A DNA stretch of 64,000 nt from Pyrus communis (taxonomy: Eukaryota > Streptophyta > Magnoliopsida > Rosales > Rosaceae): NCBI RefSeq assembly GCF_963583255.1, contig NC_084819.1, positions 5,974,501-6,038,500 of the forward strand, written 5' to 3'. This document shows, one piece after another, positions 23,137 through 36,234 of this stretch. The notes beneath the pieces were generated by a model. That model had not been told where the DNA came from and made no database searches. It worked only from the letters and a program-made list of their open reading frames with translations. Positions within the stretch are counted from its first letter, which is position 1. Every line of letters starts with the position of its first letter. The translations under genes and the position numbers were made by a program.

Positions 23137-23760
23137 TCTAGTGAAATATCTTTTCATCATATGTTTCTCCATGAACGAGAATATGCTCCATTCATGTTTT
23201 TCCAAAAACTTTCCAAGAGACCCATCTTCCCATTTGAAAGATTGTGTTCGCTCACACATATAGGAACACAAATATGCATGCCACAAAAAATGCATTTTTA
23301 TTTCTGCAGTCCAAGAGACACATCTTTGTTTTTACAGTAAAGAAAATATTTGCAATTGCCATAATGTGGCTTTTCGCATATACAACAAAGCCAATTAATC
23401 GATACCACTCAAATGGCATCATCGACCTTTTCTGTTTTTCCAGCATTTTTGGAAAGAGGGCATCCCTTTCCTTCACACATTTGTTCGGATTAAAACAATT
23501 TGGGCTTGGCAGAAAGATGCAATTTCTAGCCATGTAGACATATACATTATGCACAGATGCATATATACATCATAAGGGTTCACATGTCAAAATAGTTCTA
23601 CAAAGAAATGTAAGTCATATGTTCAAATAAATTACGTGTCAAAACTAACATTGCAAAATGACATTTTAGAGAACAAACATACAAACAATATCCATTACCT
23701 TTCATGAGACACAAGCACCGTTCCACTTTCCAAAGTATACTCACAGGGACTAGAAGCAAA
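23137..23760 (-). other. Second internal piece of the Copia-type element
   Basis: This resumes the interior interrupted at 19538. It holds several overlapping short minus-strand frames with frameshifts and no motif I recognise. Confidence 0.5.
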
Positions 23761-24151
23761 TGAAGAAAATATACACAAATATATATTCAAATAATTCATG
23801 CAATTATATATATATATATCACAATAATGCATGGAGTAACCAATGTTAAATGAACGTGTTATAATGGATTAGAAAGACCTAGAAAATATGGTCGAGGTAA
23901 GTGTTGGACACTTTGTCCTTAAGACAAGTTTACGCCCCACTACAGTGCTCATGGTTGATCGGCGCATGTCTTCCAACATACAACGACCACATCCTTGTAA
24001 TACTAGCACTCCAAATCACAAGGCTCCATGAACCACGATTGTGTTGAAAACTTTCTCATATGGACTCAATGTGACTCTCTAATATTTAGTACACTCTATG
24101 TATGATTATGTAAAACAATGAACAGTTCTTTTGGTAATTATAGGGGGCTTC
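23761..24151 (-). repeat. Right LTR of the Copia-type element, part 1
   Basis: It matches 17428-17775 of the left LTR from ATAATTCAT onward. It is cut at 24151 by CACTA 2 and resumes at 36058. Confidence 0.83.
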
Positions 24152-24620
24152 CACTACTAAGAAACCATTTATTAGTGTCGCTACAATAACCGACAAGAAA
24201 CGTGTATTACTATCGGATATTAAGCAAAATCCGACAAAAAATGGATGCAGTGGTGGATATAATAAGCCACAGAATTGCCTGCGTCAGAAAATGAATTTTC
24301 CGATAGACAATACTCTAAAACCGACAGAAATTGTGTCGGATATAACCAACAGAGAATATATTAATAATGAATAAATAAGAGCATTCTCTATTGGACAAAA
24401 CCAACAGAAAATATATAAAACCGACAGAACTTGTGTCGGCTATAACCGACAAGGAATATATTAATAATAAGTAAGAGCATTCTCTGTCGGATAAAACCGA
24501 GACCAAATATATTAATAATAAAAAATATATAAAAAGGTCATCATCTCTTTTATGATTTTTCTGTTCAAATGTTATGAGCTCTTCCCTTTTATCATTTTTC
24601 CGTTCTAATGTTCTAATGTT

Positions 24621-24897
24621 CTAATGTTCATTCTCACGCCTAAGCCCATTCCCAAGCTTTCTTTCATTCATATGGCTGCCCTTGTCTCTCTCTATCAACT
24701 CCCCTTCTTCATCAGAACTTTCTCTACCTCTAGGATCCCTCTCAGTGGACTTCTCCCTGTTCACATCTCTATGATGCTCATCATGTCACTTAGTTCTACT
24801 TCTACGATGACGATATTCACCTCTCGCATCATCATCACTCGAATCGCTACTATATCTTCTAGCCATTATCTTATACAGATGAAAACTTCACAAGAGA
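24621..24897 (-). pseudogene. Captured coding exon of an Arg/Ser/Asp-rich protein
   Basis: On the minus strand, an acceptor-like TTTTTTAG at 24898-24905 is followed by an ATG at 24866 and 82 codons to a TAG at 24621. The product begins MARRYSSDSSDDDARG. It goes on with RS-type and charged segments (HRRSRTK, STERDPRGRESSDEEGELIE). One in-frame TGA follows RRSRTK, so it cannot give a full product. The composition suggests an RS-domain nuclear or splicing-related protein. The parent gene is not identified. The frame ends 470 bp from the CACTA terminus, consistent with a captured 5' part of a host gene. Confidence 0.6.
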
Positions 24898-25518
24898 CTA
24901 AAAAACCAATAGCTCACCAATTTTCAACACCTGTTACTCAAATCCCTACCATAAATGACATCACACCGTTAGTGATTGCACCTATAGTGGTGCTGAAAGA
25001 TCCAACACAAGTATAATGCATATAATTCACGAAAATTTTCTCGACTGTGATACTAGAGAGGATGACACATATATAACCATCTACAATAAGCAAAATTACC
25101 ATATGTTGTATGCTTGATTTACTTAATTTTGATGTTCCGTAATCAGACATTCACAATTTTCGGGTGTTTGAATTTCACTAAGACGAATCTAGATTCCAGC
25201 GAGATTGAAAAATAACCACTCTTTCACTTTTTCAATTACGAAAACAGGAAACAATATACAACGTTAAAGGATTTAAGCTGCAAATTGAAATCTGAGTTTT
25301 CAAGAACAACAGGAAATAAATTCCACAACTTTATATATATGTAACGCTTTTTACAGAACAACTAAACCCTAAATCGCTAAATCATGAAATTATCCAAAAA
25401 CCCTAAAATCGTACAAAACTGAAATCTGCAGGAAATCGAAAGCTCAAGAATTTCATACAGAAGCTCAAACTTTCAAATAAATAAATAAATAATAAATATG
25501 GAGAGAAGATAAGGATAC

Positions 25519-25870
25519 CTAGCTAAGGAGGTGCTTCAATGAAGGAGAGAGAGTGGAAGAGAAAAGCAATGGAGATCCCAATCACACACAACATTCAAAC
25601 ATCAAACACTTACACAATCAACGGAAATGACCACCATAAATTGAAGAACGAGAAAAGCAATGAAGAAAAAAGAGAGGCTCACTCGTCTGTCTCTTCGGTG
25701 CTCTGTAACGGGCTTCGATTGGACTCTGAGGAGTAAAGGGGAGGAGAAAGAACAGATCAAGCAACGACACAAAGAATCAGAGAAAGCAAAAATCCAAAAA
25801 CCATGTAACGGGGAAGAAGAAACGTGTACGGTGTTTGTATGCTATGGGCCGGACGAATCTGGAGTTGTAT
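25519..25870 (-). pseudogene. Captured 5' leader exon, upstream of the RS-rich fragment
   Basis: The minus strand is CT-rich, like a plant leader, and ends at a good donor, TAGCTAG|GTATCC. The proposed 5' leader intron runs from 25518 to 24898 (621 bp). It contains sequence of the type usual in leader introns (TTTAGGG, TTTCAG). Together with the next exon this looks like a copied genomic 5' region including an intron. Confidence 0.45.
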
Positions 25871-26334
25871 GCTCAACAAAAAATATAAAAAAGAGAAGGA
25901 AATGAGAGGAGAAAAGGGGGAATGGAAGGAAAATTTTCATTACTGTCGGTTAAAACCAACAGAAATATTTTTTAAAATAAAATCCTATAGAAAATTTTCA
26001 TTATTGTCAGTTATAAACGACAGAAAAAAAAATGGCAGCAAAAATCCCCCCAAAATTTTGTTACGATTTTAAAAAATAAAATAATAATTGTTTGGTTTAA
26101 TAAATAAATAAATAATATGTATTTAAATAGAATACGTTTTAAAAATTAAATAAATAATTGTTTGGTTTAATAAATAATAGCTCATGTAAAATATACGATA
26201 AAGAAACAAAAAGATAATTGTACAATGAAAATGTCATCACACAAACTAAATATTGCCTAATCAATACTAGAAAAACATAAATAAAAATTTAGCACAAATT
26301 ACTTTTCCCACTTCAAAATTTAGGCAAATTTAAC

Positions 26335-27110
26335 AGAGATATGCATTCTACGAAATTAGTTTCCATGATCTAACCGTCAAACTTGTTTGTAGATAATACA
26401 AGATCACATACGTAAAAATCGCAAAAAAAAAAAAATTAAAAAAAAAAAAAAAAGATATTAGGTAACGGAAACAAAAGTTTTTTACAGTTATAAACGAAAA
26501 ATCACAATTTAATGGTTATCTTAGCTCCGAATTTGATGATTTTTTACAGCTACACTCCTCGACCCTATAAGAATGCATTGAACGAATTCAATCTTCAATT
26601 TAAAATATTTACACTAGTGGATACCACAAAATCTTATTTTATACTTAATGGAAATATAACATTAACTCTTAAGTGTTTAATTAATCTACCGTTTTGACAC
26701 GATACACATTCTACGAACCTTTTTTCAATGATCTAACCGTCAAACTTGTTTGTACACACTCTGAGATCGCATACGTAAAAAATCACAAAAAACAAACATT
26801 CAGAGATTAGGTAACAGAACAAAAGTTTTCAACGGTTATAAACGAAAAATCACAATTAACGGTTATTTTAGCTCTAATTTTAATGATTTTTTTTTACAGC
26901 TAAACTCCTCGACCCTATAAGAATGCAATGAATAAATTTGATCTTCAATTTAAAATATTTACACTAGTGTTTACTTAACGGTTATTTTAGCTTCAATTTT
27001 AATGTTTATTTAATCTACTGTTTTAATGCGATACACATTCTAAGAAACTTTTTTCAATGATCTAACTGTCAAACTTGTTTGTATACACTACGTGGTATTG
27101 TCAACCAACT
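26335..27110 (+). repeat. Tandem repeats of about 350 bp in CACTA 2
   Basis: Two to three partial units share AACCGTCAAACTTGTTTGTA, TTTAAAATATTTACACTAGT and CTCGACCCTATAAGAATGCA, starting near 26335, 26697 and 27028. The same unit forms a longer array in CACTA 3 (47232-49240). Confidence 0.8.
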
Positions 27111-27173
27111 CTTTTCCATGGTTTACCATTGTACGAGAACAAATATTAAGTTGAAACTAAGATGCCTACAATC

Positions 27174-27187
27174 TTTCAATCCCTATC
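27174..27187 (+). repeat. 14-bp direct repeat flanking the large non-coding LTR element
   Basis: TTTCAATCCCTATC occurs here and at 35090-35103, about 11-15 bp outside the LTR ends. No standard 5-bp duplication touches the LTRs. Confidence 0.7.
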
Positions 27188-27198
27188 ATGTAGTCATA

Positions 27199-29924
27199 TG
27201 TAACAACCCGACCCAAAAATTTACGTTTTTATTGAGGGAATTGACGAAAATGCCCTAGAGGCAAGAATTTTGACTTTTGTAGACCATCGTCTAGAAAAAC
27301 GTATGACTTATTCTTTCAGCGTAGTTGTGTAGTACTCGTTGATACGAACGCATAGGCAAAAGCCGCTTGCGAGTCCGAATTATAACGATATAATCATAGA
27401 CGTTTGAAATTTTTTATTTAAAGTTAGTTAAATAATTGGAGCTCCCATTTTGGTGGGAAGGAAGCTAACCAGATTTTAAGGGAAGGTGAGGGGACCAATT
27501 AGGAGGAGGAGAAATGAGGGAAATGAGAGAGGAAAAAGAACAAGGGATCAGCTGGATCCCCTGACCCGCGACCTCGACCCGTTTTCACCATATTTTCCGG
27601 TGGTTTTCCACCGGATTTCTCATGAATTAGACCAAGCCACCACTCTCAATCATTTTCTAACCCTTCCTTTTTCCATTATCACCCAAATTTGGAAGGGATT
27701 TGAGGGCATTTGAAGGTAAATTCACGGGGGCGAACCGAAGGTGGTGTGGCGGCAATCCGCCATTTCTAAAGTAAATCCCATCAACCACCACCACCATTAG
27801 ACTCCCCTAGAACCTAGGAACAAAGCCCAAGCAGTGGTGGAGGCGTCAAAGCAAGTTTGGAGGTCAAATCAAATCACACCAAATCTAGGTTTTCGTATGG
27901 TTTTAGCAAAATTGGAGCCTTTCTAGGCCAAATTAGACTTGGCCACAGGCGACGATGGTTCATGACGCCTTGATTTTCGAGCTAGAGAATCATAGCGCAG
28001 GCTTCAGGTGAGTGAATTTATTCTTTATTGTGTGTGTGTATATATATATATCCATATGTTCTAAAGTACTATGAGATGATTGAGTTTAGATTATGTTATG
28101 GTATATCCATATGCTTGTCACCTACAAATAATGAATGTGAACTACGAATTGCTTAATCCCTGTTTAGGGTACGTAGGCAGTCTAACGAGACATTAGATAC
28201 AGCCATACAATAAACGAGACTAAATAATTGAGACAATGGCCTTGTTTGAGGAATTGAGTAGTGTGAAGAAGATTGGTAGAAAATGCGAGATATAACCTTA
28301 GGTTTTGGTAGTTAAACGTTGGTCGTAAATTAAGATGTAAAGAATCAAGAAATTGAAGTAAGGAAAGGTAAGTAATGATAGTTAATTTAATTAGTGTCTA
28401 ATTGAACATTTCACCGATGATTACTCTCGAAAGTAAATAGTTCAGGAGTAGGGTGTTACAGTTATGCATTTCATGCCATTTGTATATATGTTTATATATC
28501 TGGAAATATTATGATATGGTTGAATTTCAGATTTACATCATGGCATATTCATATGTATATTACCTGAACCTAATTCTTGTGAATGCTTTGAAGTGCCAAA
28601 TGATGCTCCGGACGTCCAGGTAAGCTTTAGGTGAGTACATGTTGATGATAGGGATAACAATGAGTATGATTGTGTTGAGATATGTTAGAGCTCATAAACA
28701 TGCATTTCGGTGTTAGTGCTCTGTCCGTGGCCAGGGCCTAGCCTTCACATGATTGTTCACTTCCCGCACCACACGCTCACCTTGGATCCAAGGTAGGTGC
28801 CAGCCTATCGTACAAACCACTTTAGGTGGTTCCGACTCATAGGTGACTTGCAATACTTCACACAATCTTCACGTGATCGTAGCACTTGTGCGTATTTATT
28901 TACATCCAGCCTGTCATACAGACCACTTTAGGTGGTTTCGCCTCGTGTGCAGGAATTGGTTAATGAACTAAATGATGAGATATGTGATGAGACATATGAT
29001 GAGATAAGGATAACTCATACAGGTCATTATAGGTGACTCCAACTTATATGCTAGCTATGATTGATGAGATATGTGATGAGTTATGGATAAGTCGTACAGG
29101 TCACTATAGGTGACTCCGACTTATATGCTAGCTATGATTGATGAGATATGTGACTTATATGCTAGCTATGATTGATGAGATATGTGATGATATGTGATGA
29201 GTTATGGATAAGTCGTACAGGTCACTATAGGTGACTCCGACTTATTTACTAGTTATGAATGATGAGATATGTGATGAGATATATGATAAGATATGGATAA
29301 GTCATACATGTCACTATAAGTGACTTCGACTTATGTGCTAGCATTGAATGATGTGATATATGTACAGTTGTACAGGTCACCATAGGTGATTCTGACTTGC
29401 ATGCTAGTATGGTTTATTAAGCACGTGATTATTTGTATTGCTAATGAGATGTTGGATAGTGATATACTTCCGGGTTTACTATTAGTATACTTTGGATTTC
29501 ATACTTTTACGTAGTATGATTTGTTGGAAACTATATAGGTCTTACGGCGAGGGATTACTACCTTTGATAATGGAAATGATTTTGAAAATCTTTGTTTCGA
29601 CCACTCACTCTTTCTATTTTTGCACCCCTCCAAGTTCTAATAGCAAAGTTCCGTATCGACGAGGACTTGTGGCACTCCTAGTTCAAGTGGCTCCTTATGA
29701 TAGTATAATCATTATCTTACCTTACTGTGCTTACTTATGCTCTGTATCACACGTAAAATGGGTCCATACTTGCTCACCGCGTATTTGTGTATATAGGCAC
29801 TTTTAAGTTTAAATTTATTCACATTTTACACATTATCACATTCTATGGCTTCGTTACCTTCCAGGTGTCGACCAGCATAGCTTGATTCGGAATCTTAGTG
29901 GACTTTCCGGGTTGGGGTGTGTCA
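27199..29924 (+). repeat. 5' LTR of the LARD-type element (2,726 bp)
   Basis: It includes several copies of an approximately 75-bp unit around GGTCACTATAGGTGACTCCG (about 29010-29400). It also has paired ACCACTTTAGGTGGTT palindromes and a splice-donor-like CAGGTGAGT at 28006. The short frames here are repeated in the other LTR and are not genes. Confidence 0.87.
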
Positions 29925-32444
29925 GTTAGGTATTAGAGCATAAGTTGGGCAATATTACGTTCATCACACGTGTGATGTAAGCATTCTCGGTTCTTGAGGT
30001 CTAATGTTTGAATCTTGCCACCTCGTCGAATACTGAAAATATGTTAGTTGTTCCTAAGTATTAAATAGATTTGACAACTTGTCGATGTTTTAAAAAGTTA
30101 TTTTGGCAAACGCCTCTAAATTATAAGGGAAGAATTTCCCTTCCGAGGAAAGAAAGGGATTTGAGATAAGTTAATGGCCCTGAAGCAGGACTATTGTATT
30201 GATTGTTGTGTATCTCAGGGGAGAATCTCCAATCAATTACTAATTCCCTACATTACTGTTGGTGCTATACTCATCATTTTAATGAGCATTTATATAGTCT
30301 GCTTTGAAAATGGTTACCTTTGACATCAAATTCCTCAAATATTATCTTTGTGTAAATTGGTACTTATCCTGAGAGATGTGATTTCATAAATGTTATTTTT
30401 TTCTTTTCTCCAAAAAGGAAGTAGCAGAAGAAAGTTGAAATTTCTCACAAAATGTTGTGAAATTCGAGATAATCTTCGGTCTTGTCGAACTTATTAACAA
30501 ATTGTTATCGATCTTTTTTACTATAGTGCTTTTTTCACTTATTGACCAAGGAAAATTAATTTGGTTTGGGATGTTAATCATGAATAAAGTTTTTGACAAA
30601 GGAACTATTGTCTCACCTTACCTTTTCTCTACACCTTTCGATGACATTGATCAATTGGAAATCCATGATGATGTGTTCATTAGATATTTTAATTGTTGGG
30701 AGACAACATGATGGAGCATTGCTTAGACTTTTCAACAATTAAAATCGTTCGAAATGAACCATTTTATTCATGACTAGAGTCAAGTGTTATTATCTTCCCT
30801 TGAAATATCGGATGACATTTTTGGTGTGAACGTGTCTAGAACCTTTATTAACCTGAGATTTCTCAACTACATTTTCAATTGAGATAAACTAAAAATTTCT
30901 GATAATGATGATGGAAGAACTAAATCAACTTCTACGATTGCACTATCGTGTAATATCCCGATTGTATGAATATAATTACTATTTAATGCAGCATAAGATA
31001 TTTGTATACTTGAACACATTCGGCCTATCTTCCCGCCTTAGTTGGAGTTCACATGTATTGTTTTGACGTTTCTTGTGAGATATCAAGAAATGGTTTGAAT
31101 AGTTATAATCACTTCTCATCTATGAAGGGAGTTGGGAAGTATCATTATACACTTTCAATAAGAGGTATCTGGTATATGTGGAAAAAATGATGATGCTTTG
31201 ATGTTTATAGATAAACTTGATAAGTCAATTTTTTTATCATTATTGGTCCATAGGGACTACATTTTGACCACTTGGTAAAATTTCTCATTCAATGAAATTG
31301 TCAAATTCCCGGGCGTAGACCAGCGTATATTCTAATGGGGAATTTCATATTCACCTTTTTGTGTTGGAAGGTATTCAGTCAATTTTGGGCTCGTGTGTAC
31401 CCTATTACACTTTGTATTATTTTTGACATAGGCAAACCGTCTAGGGAAGTTTCTATGATATTGACATTTAGTCGTGAACATTAATTTCTCAATCACCTAA
31501 TAAATACTCTGCTAAACGAATCTTAACCATTGGTGATTGAATGTTTCAGAAGGTATCGTTGTAACGAGATGTCATACATTAATTTCAATTACCTTGTATT
31601 CTAGATTTGTTGGACTTGTTGGACCTTCAAACTTTTAATTGTTGTATTGGAGTAGTTTTGCTAAACTCGAGGGAAGATTTGATTTGAACCTGCTCACTAA
31701 GGTGTTATGAACTGCATTGTTGGGTTATGTGGTGTGTATGTTGTAATAAATAGTTATCCTTATTTTAGTTGGTTGTAACTACGGTTACAATTTTTGGTTT
31801 TGAGTATGGCATTGTTGAGACGTACTCTGAAAATTCTATCCATGGCACATGATTGACAGAAAAATATTATGAATAGGTAGTTGAATGATCGAGATTATAA
31901 TGCAGTAAATTGTGTATTAATTGCGTTGTCGCCTGGGAAGGCAGTACGTGAGAGCAATTAAGGAGCTAATTGGATGAGTTACACATATGTTCCCAATGGG
32001 GGGCTTGATGGTAATATTTCACCCTCGGGAATTTATTACTTACTTATCGGGACAACAACGAGTTGTTGGAATTATGGACTGTAGACCGTGATACTGGAAA
32101 CTTAATTGTAGAACATGTTAAGCAAGTGGACATCTAGGTCCGTCTACGGTTGGTTATTTAAATTTTGTTTGGACTTAATCTTAAATATTGTTAAGCAACT
32201 ATTTTAGCTTCACTTTATTATACGTACTTCGACATTACGTTGTTATACATCTATTGTTCTACTTTATGTTGAGAAAGAACTGAGTAACTTAGTACTATAC
32301 TAAAGAAGAAGGAAAGTTTGAGTTTAGAGGCATGAAAGAGAAATCACTGCACTTTGATCGCGATGGAATGACATTCTCTTTTATACAACATCTCTATTTG
32401 ATTTTAAATTTCGAGGATGAATTTTTTTTTTAAGGTAGGTAGAT
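29925..32444 (+). other. Internal domain of the LARD-type element, no coding sequence recognised
   Basis: The first 16 bases hold the primer-binding-site remnant. The rest is AT-rich, with only short frames in all directions and no retroviral motif visible. Confidence 0.7.
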
Positions 32445-33782
32445 TGTAACAACACAACCCAAAAATTTACGTTTTTATTGAGGGAATTGACGAAAATACC
32501 CTAGAGGCAAGGATTTTGACTTCTGTTGACCATCGTCTAGAGGAACGTATGACTTATTCTTTCAGCGTAGTTGTGTTGTACTCGTTGATACGAACGCATA
32601 GGCAAAAGCCGTTTGCGAGTCCGAATTATAATGATATAGTCATAAACGTTTGAAATTTTTTATTTAAAGTTAGTTAAATAATTAGAGCTCCCATTTTGGT
32701 GGGAAGAAAGCTAACCAGATTTTAAGGGAAGGTGAGGGGACCAATTAGGAGGAGGAGAAAGGAGGGAAAAGAGAGAGGAAAAAGAACAAAGGATCGGCCG
32801 GATCCCCTGACCCGCGACCTCGACCCGTTTTCACCATATTTTCCGGTGGTTTTCCATCAGATTTCTCATGAATTAGACCAAGCCACCACTCCCAATCATT
32901 TTCTAACACTTCCTTCTTCCATTATCACCCAAATTTGGAAGGGATGTTAGAGTATTTGAAGGTAAATTCACGGGGGTGCACCGGAGGTGGTGTGGCGGCA
33001 ATCTGCCATTTCCGAAGTAAATCCCGTCAACCACCACCACCATTAGACTCCCCTAGAACCTAGGAACAAAGCCCAAGCAGTGGTGGAGGCGTCAAAGCAA
33101 GTTTGGAGGTTGAATCGAATCACACCAAATTCTAGGGTTTCGCAAGGTTTTAGCAAAATTAGAGCCTTTCTAGGCCAAATTGGACTTGGTCACAGACGAC
33201 GATGGTTCATGATGCCTTGATTTTCAAGCTAGAGAATCGTAGTGCAGGCTTCAAGTGAGTGGATTTATTCTTTTTATTCTTTTTATCCATATGTTCTAAA
33301 GTACTATGAGATGATTGAGTTTGGATTATGTTATGGTATATCCTTATGCTTGTCACCTACAAATAATGGATGTGAATTACGAATGTCTTGATCCCTGTTT
33401 AGGGTACGTAGGCAGTCTAACGAGACGTTAGATGTAGCCATACAATAAACGAGACTAAATAATTGAGACAATAACCTTATTTGAGGAATTGAGTAGTGTG
33501 AAAGAGATTGGTAGAAAATGCGAGATATAACCTTAGGTTTTGGTAGTTAAATGTTGGTCATAAATTAAGATGTAACGAATCAAGAAATTGAAGTAAGGAA
33601 AGGTAAGTAATGATAATTAATTTAATTAGTGTCTAATTGGACTTATCACCGATGATTACTCTTGAAAGTAAATAGTTTGAGAGTGGGGTGTTACAGTTAT
33701 GCATTTCATGCCATTTGTATATATGTTTATATATCTGGAAATATTATGATATGGTTGAATTTCATATTTACATCATGGCATA

Positions 33783-33823
<41 letters not shown>

Positions 33824-35074
33824 CCTGAACCTAATTATTGTGAATGCTTTGAAGTGCCAAATGATGTTGCGCACGTCCAGGTAAGCTTCAGGTGAGTACA
33901 TGTTGATGATAGTGATAGTAGTAAGTATGATTGTGTTGAGATATGTTAGAGCTCATAAACCTGCATTTCGGTGTTAGTGCTCCACCCGTGGCCAGGGCCT
34001 AGCCTTCACGTGATCGTTCACCTCCCGCACCACACGCTTACCTTGGATCCAAGGTAGGTGTCAGCCTGTCGTACAAACCACTTTAGGTGGTTTCGACTCG
34101 TAGGTGACTTATGATACTTCGCACAACCTTCACGTGATCGTAGCACTTGTGCATATTTATTTACACCTAGCCTGTCGTACAGACCACTTTAGGTGGTTCC
34201 GACTCGTGTGCAGAAATTGGTTAATGAGCTAAATGATGAGATATGTGATGAAATATATGATGAGATATGGATAAGTTGTACAGGTCATTATAGGTGACTC
34301 CGACTTATATGCTAGCTATGATTGATGAGATATGTGATGATATGTGATGAGTTATGGATAAGTCGTACAGGTCACTATAGGCGACTCCGACTTATATGCT
34401 AGCTCTGAATGATGAGGTGCGTGATGAGATATATGATGAGATATTGATAAGTTGTACAGGTCACTATAGGTGACTCCGACTTATGTGCTAGCATTGATTG
34501 ATGTGATATGTGTATAGTTGTACAGGTCATCTTAGGTGATTCTGACTTGCATGCTAGTATGGTTTATTAAGCACGTGATTATTTGTATTGCTAATGAGAT
34601 GCTGGATAGTGATATACTTCCGGGTTTACTATTAGTATACTTTTGATTTCATACGTTTACGTAGTATGATTTGTTGGAAACTATATAGATCTTACGGCGA
34701 GGGATTACTACCTTTGATAATGGAAATGATTTTGAAAATCTTTGTTTCGACCACTCACTCTTTCTATTTTTGCACCCCTCCAGGTTCTAATAGCAAAGTT
34801 CTGTATCGACGAGGACTTGTGGCACTCCTAGTTCAGGTGGCTCCTTATGATGGTATAATCATTATCTTACCTTACTGTGCTTACTTATGCTCTGTATCAC
34901 GTGTAAAATGGGTCCATACTTGCTCACCGCTTATTTGTGTATATAGACACTTTTAATTTTAAATTTATTCACATTTTACACATTATCGCATTCTATGGCT
35001 TCGTCACCTTCTAGGTGTCGCCCAGTACAGCTCGATTTGGTATCCTAGTGGACTTTTCAGGTCGTGGTGTGTCA
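32445..35074 (+). repeat. 3' LTR of the LARD-type element (2,630 bp)
   Basis: It is co-linear with the 5' LTR. The TA run at 33786-33821 is expanded here and nearly absent there, while one of the 75-bp repeats is missing. Many scattered substitutions show an old insertion. Confidence 0.87.
33786..33821. repeat. (TA)n microsatellite in the 3' LTR
   Basis: About 18 TA units replace a short TATATG at the matching position of the 5' LTR (about 28548). Confidence 0.95.
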
Positions 35075-36057
35075 CTTAACTATTAGAAATTTCAATCCCT
35101 ATCTTTCAACCTCGAACTATCACAATTGCAATTTAATTTCCAACACCTATCATAGTAAAACAAATTAAAAAACAATTAAAGGTTAACAAAAATATGTTTA
35201 TCTACACTCTTGATTATTTATTAAATTCAAGTTTTGTATATCCTCATAGCAATTAGAGTGAAATATTTACTTAATTAACATAATATATACCTATATAGCC
35301 ATATTACTAAATATATTACCAATTTATGGTATATTAAATATTGTCAATTTAACATAAATATTTACAAATAATATTTGTCTCAATTTCTTCATAACATAAT
35401 TGAGTGAATAAAATAAACTAATGGAACACAAATATTCCTAATTTATCTTACTAATTAACTTAAAATCTCTAAATAAATGAAGATTGAAGATGAAGAGAAG
35501 AAAAAGATTGAAAATGAAGAAATCTGAAGAGCAAGAGGAAGAAATCTGAATGAACAACAAATTGAAAAACTTTTGGCGTAAAAATAATAAAATAGTGAAT
35601 TTCTGTAGGTTATAACCACCAAAAAACTAAAATAATAACTGCTAGAAACTAAAATAATAAAATAGTCAATTTCTGTCTGTTATAACTGCTAGAAAACTAA
35701 AATAATAACCGCCAGAAACTTCAAAACTGCCAAAAATCTAAAATAAAAACCGTCAGAAAACTAAAATAAAAAAATAGTCAATTTTTGTCGGTTATATCTG
35801 CCACCATTAACTTCAAAACCGTCAGAATCTGTTAAAAAATATTTAAAAATAATAATTCAAAAATACTGGCGGTTATAATACTTTTATGGCGGTTGTATCC
35901 GCCACTAAATATCAGCCAAAATTTTATGTTGGATATAACCGACATAAATTCATTGTTATCCGACACTAACTGAATAATGTGTCGGATATCTTTTATCCGA
36001 CATAATGGCTTATTAAACTGACACAATCATCTGACACTTAAAGCTAATATTGTAGTG

Positions 36058-36234
36058 TTCCCTATTTATAGAATGTGATATATCTCTTTGGAAAGCATGT
36101 GACTATTTATGAAGCGTCAAAAGTTGCAACATTTCATTTAAGTAGACATATCTTTCTACCAAAAAGCTCGACTTTTAATTTTTATTCAATTAATAAATTT
36201 AATATAATAATATTATTATTAAATTTTCGTAACA
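36058..36234 (-). repeat. Right LTR of the Copia-type element, part 2
   Basis: It continues the LTR cut at 24151, from TTCCCTATTTATAG to TTTTCGTAACA. The GTTTC duplication and unit C follow. Confidence 0.87.

Larger units (their letters stand above)
27199..35074 (+). mobile_element. LARD-type non-coding LTR retrotransposon (7.9 kb)
   Basis: Two direct repeats of 2.6-2.7 kb (27199-29924 and 32445-35074) both run from TGTAACAAC to GGTGTGTCA. A degraded initiator-Met primer site (TAGGTATTAGAGC, canonical TGGTATCAGAGC) follows the left LTR, and a purine-rich AAGGTAGGTAGA precedes the right one. The 2.5-kb interior has no gag-pol motif, which fits a large retrotransposon derivative. It sits inside CACTA 2. 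Confidence 0.85.
24152..36057. mobile_element. CACTA transposon 2 (11.9 kb) with captured gene and nested LTR element
   Basis: The ends CACTACTAAGAAACC and ATATTGTAGTG are flanked by TTC on both sides (24149-24151 and 36058-36060). The uninterrupted LTR sequence (GGACTTCCCTATTTATAG) survives in the left LTR. Many subterminal copies of ACCGACAGAAA and TGTCGGATATAACC lie within 0.5 kb of either end, as expected of transposase-binding repeats. No transposase frame is seen. Cargo is an RS-rich gene fragment (24621-25870), a few approximately 350-bp repeats (26335-27110) and the 27199-35074 element. Confidence 0.9.
17370..36234 (-). mobile_element. Copia-type LTR retrotransposon, non-autonomous, with nested insertions
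   Basis: The outer LTRs begin TGTTGAAAA and end in AACA, flanked by GTTTC on both sides (17365-17369 and 36235-36239). Units A and B have the intact site. Next to the left LTR, the minus strand reads ATGTGGGGGATTGTTGGAAA, the classic Copia polypurine tract and LTR start, so the element is read right to left. Without the nested elements its interior is only about 2.2 kb. It has no recognisable gag or pol, so it depends on other elements for mobility. Confidence 0.85.

Noticed and set aside
24624..25016. 130-codon plus-strand frame in CACTA 2
   Set aside because: It is antisense to the RS-rich minus-strand frame. Its Ser/Thr/Ile/Met composition is a reflection of that sequence.
29492..29806. 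104-codon frame, also found at 34666-34956
   Set aside because: It lies in the two LTRs of the LARD-type element. Duplication of the LTR explains its apparent conservation.
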